A stretch of DNA of 64,000 bases from assembly GCA_025359205.1 (NCBI GenBank), contig JANYHD010000009.1:1-64000 (forward strand), read 5' to 3'. The stretch comes from Gammaproteobacteria bacterium. GTDB lineage: Bacteria > Pseudomonadota > Gammaproteobacteria > Steroidobacterales > Steroidobacteraceae. This document shows, in pieces, positions 38,301-44,952 of the stretch. Numbering within the stretch: position 1 is the stretch's first letter; the number at the start of each line of letters is the position of its first letter. The position numbers were made by a program, and so were the translations under genes. The notes below the pieces were generated by a model. The model did no database searches, was not told the DNA's origin, and saw only the letters and a program-made list of their open reading frames with translations.

Positions 38301-38305
38301 CGTGA
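32369..38305 (+). CDS. Bacterial alpha-2-macroglobulin with thioester
   Basis: A 1978-residue giant protein of the YfhM/bacterial alpha-2-macroglobulin family. A 60-residue amphipathic N-terminus is followed by one membrane helix (residues ~62-85), so the protein is probably anchored in the inner membrane facing the periplasm instead of being a lipoprotein as in E. coli. MG-type domains follow (e.g. FLFSDRGIYRPGDEIRAAAI, typical of MG3), and the thioester motif YSCTEQ is intact (Cys1494-Gln1497). Such proteins trap attacking proteases. The stop overlaps the PBP1C start by 4 bp, the classic pairing of a protease trap with a cell-wall repair enzyme. AAGGA precedes the ATG. The 271-bp gap upstream holds the divergent promoters of this gene and crbS and nothing else recognised. 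Confidence 0.93.
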   Translation: MAFPPGGALERLNKVSERITSALVRGLRAGVGELKWTPPSWSIKAGARIEGGRALMRRYPQHSALAASLVALVMLSGYAGWRWYQSLPKPVEYEVTVANPARTCIECNPPGKPNPVLFSFSGSVAPLADSGKVIDPRKVGLSVSPAVNGEWRWRDDHTLAFTPAAEWPYGQRYDVEFERKGFTAPQVRLDRYRIAFDAPAFAASIETNEFYQDPVVAADKKIVSTLLFTQPVDAAALEKRLQLKLYAKVSDNLEAEQSPAPTYTVTYDKLKLHAYVNTSQLAVLPKGGRVELHVDKGLRALRGGNESREPLTASVAVPGLYSLTVSNMQLTIARDERDTPSQALVIETSQSVTAPEMSSRVKAWVLPTQHPDPKFQAEWEKRAKNQPYRWSENLVTPEVLAASEPLPLSYVANEREHVEVHSFRLKGEPRRQVYVQVDKALHSFGGYLMANPVDRVLTIPEYPREVHIAYQGSLLALSGPRKLLLMTRDVAALRVEVGRLLPDQLQHLVTQSGGDFAHPAFSNYQFNDANIAERYVDIVPVPVQPAGATNYQSLDLAPYLSKPGANRQGIFFLRLQAYNPQLKRVIQATGTDGATEDTRLIVMTDLGLIAKKSVDGSQDVFVQSIANGEPVGGSVVQIIGRNGEAVATETTDAAGHVHFPDSNSYKNEREPVLYLARRGGDSAFLPIKGHVDALDLSRFDVGGVSNRAERAALSAFLFSDRGIYRPGDEIRAAAIVKTQDWRRLPEGLPLRIEITDPRGIAIKRELIHLDSGGFQDIRYQTRETAAVGNYAINVYLVRAEEREDLIGSMSVKVQEFLPDRLRMTTHFSTELADGWVAPEKLQALVTLENLFGTPAAGRRLRGSMVLSPAQVAFARYKDYQFRDPQVAKDGFRENLAELSTADDGHAAFDLNLNRFVRATYRVSLVVQGFEADGGRAVTSEAAQLVSSLPFLVGWKADGRLDYITRGTPRSVELLAVDPRLTRIAAEGLTLKRLERRYVSVLLKQDSGVYKYESRLKEIPLNEQSLALPGGKAALALDTKTPGSYSYLVVDGAGQVYARVDYTVAGAANLTRSMEKNAELQIVLDKHDYSPGETISMQIQAPYTGAGLITIERDHVYAWQWFKTTTTSAMQKIKVPAGLEGNGYVSVSFVRDPASEEIYTAPLSYGIQPFSIALDARRNAVTLHAAGLVKPGSDLAISYRSAKPSRVVLFAVDEGILQVAHYQTPDPLGHFFKKRSLDVGTWQILDLILPGFRASMLSAPGGDQGTLLGANLNPFKRKTDRPVAWWSGVVDAGAETKTLHWTVPDYFNGRLRIMAVAVNDASIGTAEQATLVRGDFVLSPNAPLTVTPGDEFDVSVGVANNIETSGANPAVDVSIEGSPQLEVIGATHSALRIGAMHESSARFRVRAVDALGSGSLRFRAALGDKNAELGTTVSVRPATTYVSTLSVGSFKGKIKVPVTRNLYAEYRTLEASASTLPLALAHGLTTYLDHYPYSCTEQLVSQAMPAVVLSRRPEFGELKSRQGASLATLIDELRARQTGDGSFRYWAGGVESIDFVSAYALHVLLEGSERGEGVPADLLESGKAFLTRVARRDGDNLADERTAAYAIYLLARQGMLVSNEAAALQKRLESRYEKAWTSDIAAAYLASAYQLMQQQSLAARLIERVPFGSQSEVDRWHRPMSNDAMLLYLTARHFPQRLARLPDTMLETLVQRVQHGEYDSLSAATTILALDAYATAAGAGGASKFALQATLADKSTAMLPLPAGLFPKTNFAPNTRSLAFTSDSPLRSYYLVNESGFDRTPVAKALNQGLEITREFLDADGKPVKKVKVGDEITVHLRFRAIDQPSIEDAVLVDLLPGGFDVVVPNGAPEEQALLSSSASRPQANEAEEGGNGGAGERPGGCLCLWLVTRPNGFPDFADLREDRAVLYGRATDEVQEFSYKIKATNAGSFVVPAAFGESMYNYKVRARSLADHMEVVHP

Positions 38306-40611
38306 AATCACCTGGCTGGCGCCATGCAACCTGCATCGTCGTGCTTGCAGGTGTGGCTGCACTCGGTTTGCGGCTGCTGCCCCACCGACCGCTGTCGAGC
38401 TACGTGCGGGACTCGACCGGCGTTTATGCCGCGAACGGTGAACTGCTGCGCATGACATTGGCGCCCGACGATCAGTACCGGCTGTGGACGCCGCTCCAGC
38501 AAGTGAGCCCTGAGTACCTGCAGGCCCTGCTGCTGCACGAAGATCGGCACTTCCGTTGGCATGCCGGAGTCAACCCGGTCGCCCTGGTACGCGCTGCGAT
38601 TCGCACCGGGAGCGGTGGTGTGCACCAGGGCGGCTCGACGATCACAATGCAGCTCGCGCGGCTGCTCTACCGCCTCAACACGCGCACCATCACCGGGAAG
38701 CTCCGCCAGACCGCGTTCGCCACGTGGCTAGAGCTGCGTTATTCAAAGGACGAAATCCTCGAGGCTTACGTCAATCTCGCCCCCTTCGGCCGCAATGTGC
38801 AGGGCGTTGAGGCGGCTAGCCGCATCTATTTCGGCAAACCGGCGAGCACACTGACTTTTGCCGAGGCGCTGGCGCTCGCCGTCATACCGCAGGCGCCGCG
38901 CTCGCGCGGCACGCCGGGCGCCGAATCGCCCTCGCTCCGCGCCGCGCGCCTGCAGTTGGTCGATGCCTGGGCGCACGAATATCCGACCCCGTCGCAGGCG
39001 ATCGCCGCCGCCAGCCGGCCGCTGCAGATTCGCGGCCTGCGCCAGTTGCCGTTCGCGGCTCCGCACCTGGTTGACGCAGCGCTTGCCGATCATCCGGGAT
39101 TCGCGCAGATCCGAACCTCGTTGGATCTGCCGCTGCAGCGCTTGCTCGAGCGTACGCTTACGCAGTACATCGCCTCGGTGCGAAACCTGGGCGTCGTCAA
39201 CGCCTCGGCGCTGTTGGTGGATACGCGCTCCATGTCGGTCAAAGCGCTGGTCGGATCGGCCGACTACTTCGATGCCGCTATCGCCGGCCAGGTGAACGGC
39301 GCAACCGCGCGGCGTTCACCCGGTTCCGCGCTCAAGCCGTTCATCTATGCGCTGGCCATGGACCAGGGGCTGATCCACACGCAGAGCGTGCTGAAGGACG
39401 CGCCCTCGGCCTTCGGTGTCTATGCGCCGGAGAATTTCGATGGCACCTTCATCGGACCGGTGAGCGCCCACGATGCGCTCATCGCCTCGCGCAATGTACC
39501 GGCAGTGGCGCTGTCCTCGCGGCTTGAGCAGCCGAGCCTGTACCAGTTCCTGAAATCCGCCGGTGTGTCGCGCATGGCCAGTGAAGGCCACTACGGCCTT
39601 GCCCTCGCACTCGGTGGGGGCGAAGTGAGCATGGAGGAAATGGCGGCACTCTATGCAATGCTGGCGAACGATGGTTTGTACGCACCGATTCGCTATGACG
39701 TCGATGCTGACGCGCCTCCGCCCCTGCGACTGCTCTCGAGCGAGTCCACGTTCATGGCGCGCAGCATCCTCGCAGACAATCCCCGCCCTGACGGGCTGCC
39801 GAATCGCAACCCGCGGGTCGCGTGGAAAACCGGCACCTCCTGGGGGTTCCGCGACGCCTGGTCCGTAGGCCTGGTGGGCCCCTATGCGCTGGTGGTCTGG
39901 GTGGGCAATTTCGATGGCAGCAGCAACACGGCCTTCGTGGGCGCGCAGATTGCCGCGCCGCTGTTCTTTCGGATGGTGGATGCGCTGCGGGAGACGCAGC
40001 GGCGCTTGCCTGACCTGGCGCCACAGCCGCCCGCAGGCGTCGCGCAAGTGGAGGTGTGCGCGGCATCTGGCGATTTACCGAACGTCGACTGCCCGCGACG
40101 CACACTCGCCTGGTACATACCGGGGAAATCGCCGATCCGCGTCAGCACGGTACATCGTCGCATCGCCGTGGATACGCGCACCGGCTTGCAGGCCTGCACC
40201 GATACGCCCGCGCAATACGTCCACAGTGAGGTCTACGAGTTCTGGCCCTCCGATATCCTCCGGCTCTACGCGCAGGCGGGCATGCCGCGCCGCCGCGTGC
40301 CGGAGGATCACTGCGCCAGCCGAGCGGTCAGCGCATCGGTCGTGCCGCCGCAGATTGTCTCGCCGCTGACGGGCGCCACCTATCAGATCAGGCGCGCGAC
40401 GGAATCGGCGAACGCACTACAACTCAATGCCACCGCGGGTTCAGAGATTCACGCCCTGTACTGGTTTGCGGATGGCGCCTTTCTCGGTGAGAGCCGTCCC
40501 AGCTCGCCATTCGCCTGGACGCCGTCGCGCACCGGAGAGTTTGCGCTCAGCGTCGTGGATGAACTGGGGGCGAGCGCCACGCGGGTGGTGCGGGTGGCGG
40601 CGGTGCCGTAG
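38302..40611 (+). CDS. pbpC: Penicillin-binding protein 1C
   Basis: A 769-residue class A PBP. One N-terminal membrane helix (~10-27) leads to a GT51 transglycosylase domain with catalytic Glu80 in HEDRHFRWHAGV and the motif GGSTITMQLARLLY. The transpeptidase domain has SxxK as SALK (Ser342-Lys345), SRN in ASRNVPAVAL, and KTG in WKTGTSWGFRDAW. A C-terminal BiPBP_C domain (~residues 680-769) completes the PBP1C architecture. It synthesises and cross-links peptidoglycan, and in this family is thought to repair damage after protease attack caught by the coupled alpha-2-macroglobulin. Confidence 0.95.
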   Translation: MKSPGWRHATCIVVLAGVAALGLRLLPHRPLSSYVRDSTGVYAANGELLRMTLAPDDQYRLWTPLQQVSPEYLQALLLHEDRHFRWHAGVNPVALVRAAIRTGSGGVHQGGSTITMQLARLLYRLNTRTITGKLRQTAFATWLELRYSKDEILEAYVNLAPFGRNVQGVEAASRIYFGKPASTLTFAEALALAVIPQAPRSRGTPGAESPSLRAARLQLVDAWAHEYPTPSQAIAAASRPLQIRGLRQLPFAAPHLVDAALADHPGFAQIRTSLDLPLQRLLERTLTQYIASVRNLGVVNASALLVDTRSMSVKALVGSADYFDAAIAGQVNGATARRSPGSALKPFIYALAMDQGLIHTQSVLKDAPSAFGVYAPENFDGTFIGPVSAHDALIASRNVPAVALSSRLEQPSLYQFLKSAGVSRMASEGHYGLALALGGGEVSMEEMAALYAMLANDGLYAPIRYDVDADAPPPLRLLSSESTFMARSILADNPRPDGLPNRNPRVAWKTGTSWGFRDAWSVGLVGPYALVVWVGNFDGSSNTAFVGAQIAAPLFFRMVDALRETQRRLPDLAPQPPAGVAQVEVCAASGDLPNVDCPRRTLAWYIPGKSPIRVSTVHRRIAVDTRTGLQACTDTPAQYVHSEVYEFWPSDILRLYAQAGMPRRRVPEDHCASRAVSASVVPPQIVSPLTGATYQIRRATESANALQLNATAGSEIHALYWFADGAFLGESRPSSPFAWTPSRTGEFALSVVDELGASATRVVRVAAVP

Positions 40612-40735
40612 CCTTCGTGTTAGTTGTGTAGTCTAAAACGCAGTGATGTCGAAACGGGGTGGGATAAGTGTAAGCGGCCATTTCCGCCCCAATGAGATTC
40701 CACCCTTGGAACCATCATTCCAGTCAAACCTGTGC

Positions 40736-41197
40736 TTACCGGGCCGAGCTCTCCGCTTGGGTGTTACCCGAGAACGCCCCTGGTTCGAAAGTCGGCCTCT
40801 TGAGGCGCGACCAGGTCTGTTCGGCGGCAAACTTGCCGATCAAATCGTCGACAGGTACTGCCAGGTGATCAAGCGTTTGCTGCAACTGCGCCAGCACGCG
40901 CTCGGAGGGGATGGTAGGCGTGGCCGCCGACAAGCTGTTCCGGGCGTCGCGCAGCACGTTTGCGACGCTCTCAATCTCGATCGCAGCGAAGGCCGCCTCG
41001 GCGTCACGCAGGATGATTTTCGGAACCCCGCAGACATAGCGAGTGAGTGAGCGATTCATGGCCGCGACCCAGAACTCGCAGGCTGTATGTAGCACGCGTT
41101 CCGTATGCGAGAAACGGGTGCCCTCCGCCTGCGACTTCTTCAGTATCGCCAGCACCGAGGAGCTGGTGCTTGCCGCTTGGCCGTTGTGCTGTGTCAT
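40736..41197 (-). CDS. Hypothetical helical protein
   Basis: A 153-residue protein, mostly helical and without signal peptide. It contains LAILKKSQAEGTRFSHTERV, a run of helices through AAFAAIEIESVANVLRDARN and a terminal polar tail. I do not recognise the family. I start at MTQHNGQ because the upstream frame (to 41551) has low-complexity, non-protein-like sequence; no strong ribosome-binding site is visible. The 263 bp between it and the divergent di-haem gene hold an imperfect hairpin (GGATTG/CAATCC at 41347-41364) and nothing else identified. It might equally be a spurious frame. Confidence 0.45.
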   Translation of the reverse strand: MTQHNGQAASTSSSVLAILKKSQAEGTRFSHTERVLHTACEFWVAAMNRSLTRYVCGVPKIILRDAEAAFAAIEIESVANVLRDARNSLSAATPTIPSERVLAQLQQTLDHLAVPVDDLIGKFAAEQTWSRLKRPTFEPGAFSGNTQAESSAR

Positions 41198-41460
41198 TGT
41201 TAGACCGTCTGCGTTGGCTCTTCCTGAGGATCGAAGCGTAGACTCATGACGACGCGCACTCAAATGTCTCAAGTCGCCGACAGCCATTCGTTGTCGCGTC
41301 GCTTGAACCAAGCCGGCAGCATCCGCCGGGGTGTAAAGTGGCCAGGGGATTGGATAGTCAATCCATGGAACAGCCAGATTGTGTGCGCTGCCTACTGGGC
41401 CAGCCGCAGCAAAAGCGGTAGCCTTCAGAAGGTTAGTCATTAGGTAGCGGGAAAATCCAC

Positions 41461-43101
41461 GTGCGGCCCGAGATCGGAGTGCCCAGCGACCTGGCTGATG
41501 ACCCGGTGAGGCCATGCGCGACCGGATCACTGCCTGGGTGGATCCGCGCAATCACGCTTTGCGCGGGATTTGCAATTGGCAACACAGCCCGGGCTGCGGA
41601 GTTTGGATTTGAGACTCTGCGGAACCTGGTCGATACTCGCGGGATAAACTCCGTGGAAGGGCTCATCGAGGCGCTGCCTCAGGATCTTCGCACGCACTAC
41701 GCGCTCATGTTCACCAGCCGGAGTCTGCAGGGCGCCAATTTGGCGAACCCGCGCGCGATTCTCTTCGGATCCGACGCCGAGTTCATCGTCACCTTCAACG
41801 GCGATCCAGCCGTGCGCGGATATTCGGCTGTTGAAACGATGCAGTTTGATCCGCGAAAGAACGAATTTCAGTTCCGCGAAATTCAATTTCCGGTGGCTAA
41901 GGGCGCTTCGGTGGTGATCTCCGAACCCAACTCGGCGCGCTGCCTTGCCTGCCACGGTCAGCCGGCGCGACCAATCTGGGATATGCCACCGTCATGGCCG
42001 GGCGCGTATGGTGAGCGATATGGAGCTGGTCTCTCGCCGAAAGAAACTGCGGGCATCCGTGAGTTTCTGGCCTTGCAGCCGGTTCATGCGCGCTACCGGA
42101 ATCTGCTCGGAGCGGCCGCATTCGCGGACCGTGAGACATACGTATCAAGCGCGCATGCCATGTACAACGGCGTCCGGACGATCTCGCCGAATGCGCAACT
42201 GTCGGTGCTGCTGACGAACCTGAACTATCGGATGATCATGTCCGAGATCGCATCTCGCCCGGCCTTTGATGCGCACCGGTACGCTCTGCTCGCCGCCGCC
42301 GAAGGCAGTTGCGGCCCGCTGCCCGACTACTACCCGGCATCCGTCCGCGCCGCGATCGCGGTCGACCTGCGTGCATTCAAGCAATCAAGCGCCGCCACCG
42401 AGCGACTCCAGGCAGCGGCCATTGCGGCGCGCCTAGCGGGGGCAGCCGGCGGTTATCAACAAAGAATCGCGGTCGGCGGGCTCGACAAGCTGCGGTTTGT
42501 GGTCGAGCACAGCCTGGACCTGGCGACGCGGCAATGGACCCTTGCGCTCGAAGCCAACACCTACGATCTGTCGGCGCCGGAAGGCGCCCACACGCTCGCT
42601 CAGATGTTGTTTGAACAGGTGGCACGCACCGATGAAGCACTGCGGGGCCTGCGCGCCGATCGGTCATTCTCGAGTGACGATCGCTACTGTGAACACTTGC
42701 GCCGACACAGCGTTCGTGCGCTTGAAGCGTGGTACCTGGCAAATCCGTTGCAGTTGACTCCGACGGATGATGGGTGGCATGCGGATCGCAGCCGCGACGC
42801 GGCGAGTGCGCCACTGTCGACCGCTGCACGCCCGGAACTTCTCGATCGGTGTGCTGGCTGCCACACCGGCGTGGTTGCACCTTACATTCCGTTTGCTGAT
42901 CCAGACGCTCTGGGCAAACAGCTAGGGCATGGCAACTATCGCCATGGCCGCCTGCTGGACGAGATCTTGTACCGGCTGGCGCCAGAGGCCGGCGCAACAA
43001 GCATGCCACTCGGCATCGCGATCAGCGAAGCGCAACGGCACGGGCTTGACGAGTACTTTCTCGGCCTTGCCAGACGAGCCGACACGCAGGGCGACAACTG
43101 A
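41461..43101 (+). CDS. Exported di-haem c-type cytochrome-like protein
   Basis: A 546-residue protein with two CxxCH haem-attachment motifs: CLACH at residues 161-165 and CAGCH at 464-468. The second is followed by a cytochrome-c-like C-terminal helix region (MPLGIAISEAQRHGLDEYFL) with methionine as possible axial ligand. A signal-peptide-like stretch (WIRAITLCAGFAIGNTARA) ends near residue 45, so the true start may be a downstream GTG (41506) rather than the first GTG. The ~300 residues between the motifs show no domain I know. It probably works in periplasmic electron transfer; the partner is unknown. Confidence 0.75.
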   Translation: MRPEIGVPSDLADDPVRPCATGSLPGWIRAITLCAGFAIGNTARAAEFGFETLRNLVDTRGINSVEGLIEALPQDLRTHYALMFTSRSLQGANLANPRAILFGSDAEFIVTFNGDPAVRGYSAVETMQFDPRKNEFQFREIQFPVAKGASVVISEPNSARCLACHGQPARPIWDMPPSWPGAYGERYGAGLSPKETAGIREFLALQPVHARYRNLLGAAAFADRETYVSSAHAMYNGVRTISPNAQLSVLLTNLNYRMIMSEIASRPAFDAHRYALLAAAEGSCGPLPDYYPASVRAAIAVDLRAFKQSSAATERLQAAAIAARLAGAAGGYQQRIAVGGLDKLRFVVEHSLDLATRQWTLALEANTYDLSAPEGAHTLAQMLFEQVARTDEALRGLRADRSFSSDDRYCEHLRRHSVRALEAWYLANPLQLTPTDDGWHADRSRDAASAPLSTAARPELLDRCAGCHTGVVAPYIPFADPDALGKQLGHGNYRHGRLLDEILYRLAPEAGATSMPLGIAISEAQRHGLDEYFLGLARRADTQGDN

Positions 43102-43117
43102 ACAGCCGCGCATCGCG

Positions 43118-43273
43118 CTAGTGTCCCGTCGGAGCCGGATCCAGAAACAGCAGCTTCGCTGAACCTGGAACCACGGAATAGCGGCGGTGGTAGTCTTCGG
43201 GATCGACCGACTCATTGATCCTAAGGTCTGCCGCGACCGGATAGAGGCGCCCGGTCCTTGGATTGAGCGTCAT
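43118..43273 (-). pseudogene. C-terminal relic of a YVTN beta-propeller gene
   Basis: A 51-codon frame (ATG at 43273, TAG at 43118-43120) reading NPRTGRLYPVAADLRIN and then VVPGSAKLLFLDP. This looks like the last blade of YncE/YVTN-family beta-propeller proteins, where a TGRIYL-VAAD strand precedes a VPGSFKVLVL ending. An in-frame TGA lies 12 bases upstream of the ATG, and the preceding blades are absent. It overlaps the end of the HxlR gene in another frame, so a deletion seems to have joined the two. Confidence 0.55.
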
Positions 43274-43700
43274 CGTAGGAACTCAGCCGGCGCGCGCTCC
43301 TGGCCGCCTCGACTCGCGGCAGATTGACCTCGATCCAGTCCGCCAGCGCTCGCACTTTCCTGGCGGCTTCGCGCCCGAGGGGAGTCAGGCTGTACTCGAC
43401 GTGTGGCGGCACGACCTCGAGCGCCACCCGCAGTACCAGTCCGTCGGACTCCAGCCACTGCAGCGTCTGGGCCAGCATGCGCTCGCTCACGCCGCCCACG
43501 GTGCGCCGCAATTGCGCGAAGCGGTGCGTGCCGCCCTCCAGCACCATCAGCACCAGCACTCCCCAGCGGCTGGTCACGTGCCTGAGTATCTCGCGGGACG
43601 GGCAGGCGGCCGCGAGCAGGTCGCCGCGCTGCAGGCGCCGTGACAGCCGGGGTCCGCGCTTGCCGGGGCGGGCGTCGGGCTTTCTGGCACTAACATTCAT
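43221..43700 (-). CDS. HxlR-family regulator, YtfH/QorR-like
   Basis: A 159-residue HxlR winged-helix regulator. The conserved core is present: CPSREILRHVTSRWGVLVLM, then FAQLRRTVGGVSERMLAQTL and VEYSLTPLGREAARKVRALA. The N-terminal ~25 residues are basic and extra. It is divergent from qorB, as YtfH is from YtfG in E. coli, and likely represses it in response to electrophiles or quinones through a cysteine (Cys33 in AACPSREI). The last ~17 residues read through the YVTN relic and are probably not native. Confidence 0.88.
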   Translation of the reverse strand: MNVSARKPDARPGKRGPRLSRRLQRGDLLAAACPSREILRHVTSRWGVLVLMVLEGGTHRFAQLRRTVGGVSERMLAQTLQWLESDGLVLRVALEVVPPHVEYSLTPLGREAARKVRALADWIEVNLPRVEAARSARRLSSYDDAQSKDRAPLSGRGRP

Positions 43701-43704
43701 GTAG

Positions 43705-43721
43705 GTACTTCCTTTTAGTAC
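43705..43721. promoter_or_regulatory. HxlR-type operator candidate between ytfH-like and qorB genes
   Basis: GTACT-TCCTTTT-AGTAC, a 5-7-5 inverted repeat four bases from the HxlR start and 54 bp before qorB. HxlR proteins bind such short dyads in divergent promoters, so autoregulation plus qorB control is plausible. Confidence 0.5.
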
Positions 43722-43775
43722 GTGAAGATCCTACAGTGCCTGTGCCATCCACTGCAACCACATGAGGAGCCGAAC

Positions 43776-44618
43776 GTGACAATCGCAATTACCGGCGCCA
43801 CCGGCCAGCTCGGGCGGCTGGTCGTCCAGAGACTGAAGGAAAAGATTCCAGCCGCCGACATCGTCGCCCTGGTCCGCACGCCGTCCAAAGCCACTGATCT
43901 TGGCGTCGCGGTGCGAGCAGCGGACTACATCCAACCCGATACGCTTGCGCAGGCGCTTCGCGGCATCGATACCCTGTTGCTGATCTCCTCGAGTGAGATT
44001 GGTCAGCGCGCTGTCCAGCACCGCAATGCCATCGCCGCCGCCAAGGCGGCCGGCGTGAAGCGCATCGTGTACACGAGCCTGCTGCATGCCGACCGCTCGC
44101 CGTTGGGCCTGGCACCCGAGCACCGCGAGACCGAGCAGGCGCTCAAGGCTTCCGGCCTGACCTGGACCATCCTGCGCAACGGCTGGTACACGGAGAACTA
44201 CGCGGGCTCCATTCCCGGTGCCCTGGCAGGTGGCGCGTTCATCGGTTCTGCCGGTGACGGCCGCATCTCCTCGGCCGCGCGGCTCGATTACGCGGACGCA
44301 GCCGTCGCGGTGCTGACCTCAACCGGTCACGACGGCAAGACCTATGAGCTCGCCGGCGATACCGCCTATACATTGTCAGCGCTCGCGGCGGAAATCTCGC
44401 GCCAGGCGGCGCGCGCGATTCCCTACCGGAATCTGCCGGAATCCGACTACGCCAAAGCACTGCAGGGGTTTGGATTGCCGGCCGCACTGGCCCAGGCGAT
44501 CGCCAGCTGGGACGTTTGCGCCTCGGCCGGGGCGCTGTTCGATGACGGCGGGCAACTGGCGCGCCTGATCGGCCGGCCCACCACGCCACTGGCCGCATCG
44601 GTGGCTGCGGCGTTGTAA
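43776..44618 (+). CDS. qorB: NAD(P)H:quinone oxidoreductase, QorB/YtfG-like
   Basis: A 280-residue NmrA-like SDR protein. The Rossmann motif is at the N-terminus (IAITGATGQLGRLVVQRL), followed by DTLLLISSSEIGQRAVQHRN and the conserved YTSLLHAD, ending with the GRPTTPLAASV tail shared by QorB/YtfG. QorB reduces quinones with NADPH. The start is GTG at 43776, because GAGGAG lies just upstream and the Rossmann strand begins immediately; an ATG 18 codons upstream has no such site. Divergent from the HxlR regulator. Confidence 0.92.
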   Translation: MTIAITGATGQLGRLVVQRLKEKIPAADIVALVRTPSKATDLGVAVRAADYIQPDTLAQALRGIDTLLLISSSEIGQRAVQHRNAIAAAKAAGVKRIVYTSLLHADRSPLGLAPEHRETEQALKASGLTWTILRNGWYTENYAGSIPGALAGGAFIGSAGDGRISSAARLDYADAAVAVLTSTGHDGKTYELAGDTAYTLSALAAEISRQAARAIPYRNLPESDYAKALQGFGLPAALAQAIASWDVCASAGALFDDGGQLARLIGRPTTPLAASVAAAL

Positions 44619-44653
44619 GTAATGTGACGGATGCGAGCCGGCGGCATGGTGGG

Positions 44654-44935
44654 CTAGCTTGCGTCAAGCTCCCATGTCCGCCGCAACTTCACCTCGCATG
44701 CCGCGAGTTGCGGTTGTACGAATGCCCAGGCCGGAGCCCAGTCTTCAAAGCCCGCGTCCAGCACAATCGTGGGCGATCCGCTCCCCAGGCAGTAGAAATT
44801 CAGGCGAGTACCATCCTCCGTCGAAACAAGACGTCCAGGATGGGCATAAAGGCGGTCGTCGGGAGTTGCGCAGGCGGCGCCTTGTGCCAGGAGAAGCTGG
44901 CAGGCAAGCATTGCAACAAGCCGTCTCAATTTCAT
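44654..44935 (-). pseudogene. Truncated alpha/beta hydrolase
   Basis: A 93-codon frame with signal peptide (to about residue 23) and the first strands of an alpha/beta hydrolase: DGTRLNFYCLGSGSPTIVLD, then AGFEDWAPAWAFVQPQLA. The part that should hold the nucleophile elbow and catalytic triad is missing; the frame ends in an unrelated ACEVKLRRTWELDAS. So it is a fragment, 3'-truncated near 44700. It lies 17 bp after the TonB receptor and probably once formed an operon with it. Confidence 0.7.
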
Positions 44936-44952
44936 GGGCGATTCCCCACAAT

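Noticed and set aside
40640-40735. Possible end of a degraded insertion sequence after pbpC
   Set aside because: Only a vague impression of IS-like terminal sequence; no inverted repeat, transposase fragment or second copy in the window to support it.
41347-41364. GGATTG/CAATCC hairpin as terminator
   Set aside because: Short stem with no following T-run and no gene ending just before it.
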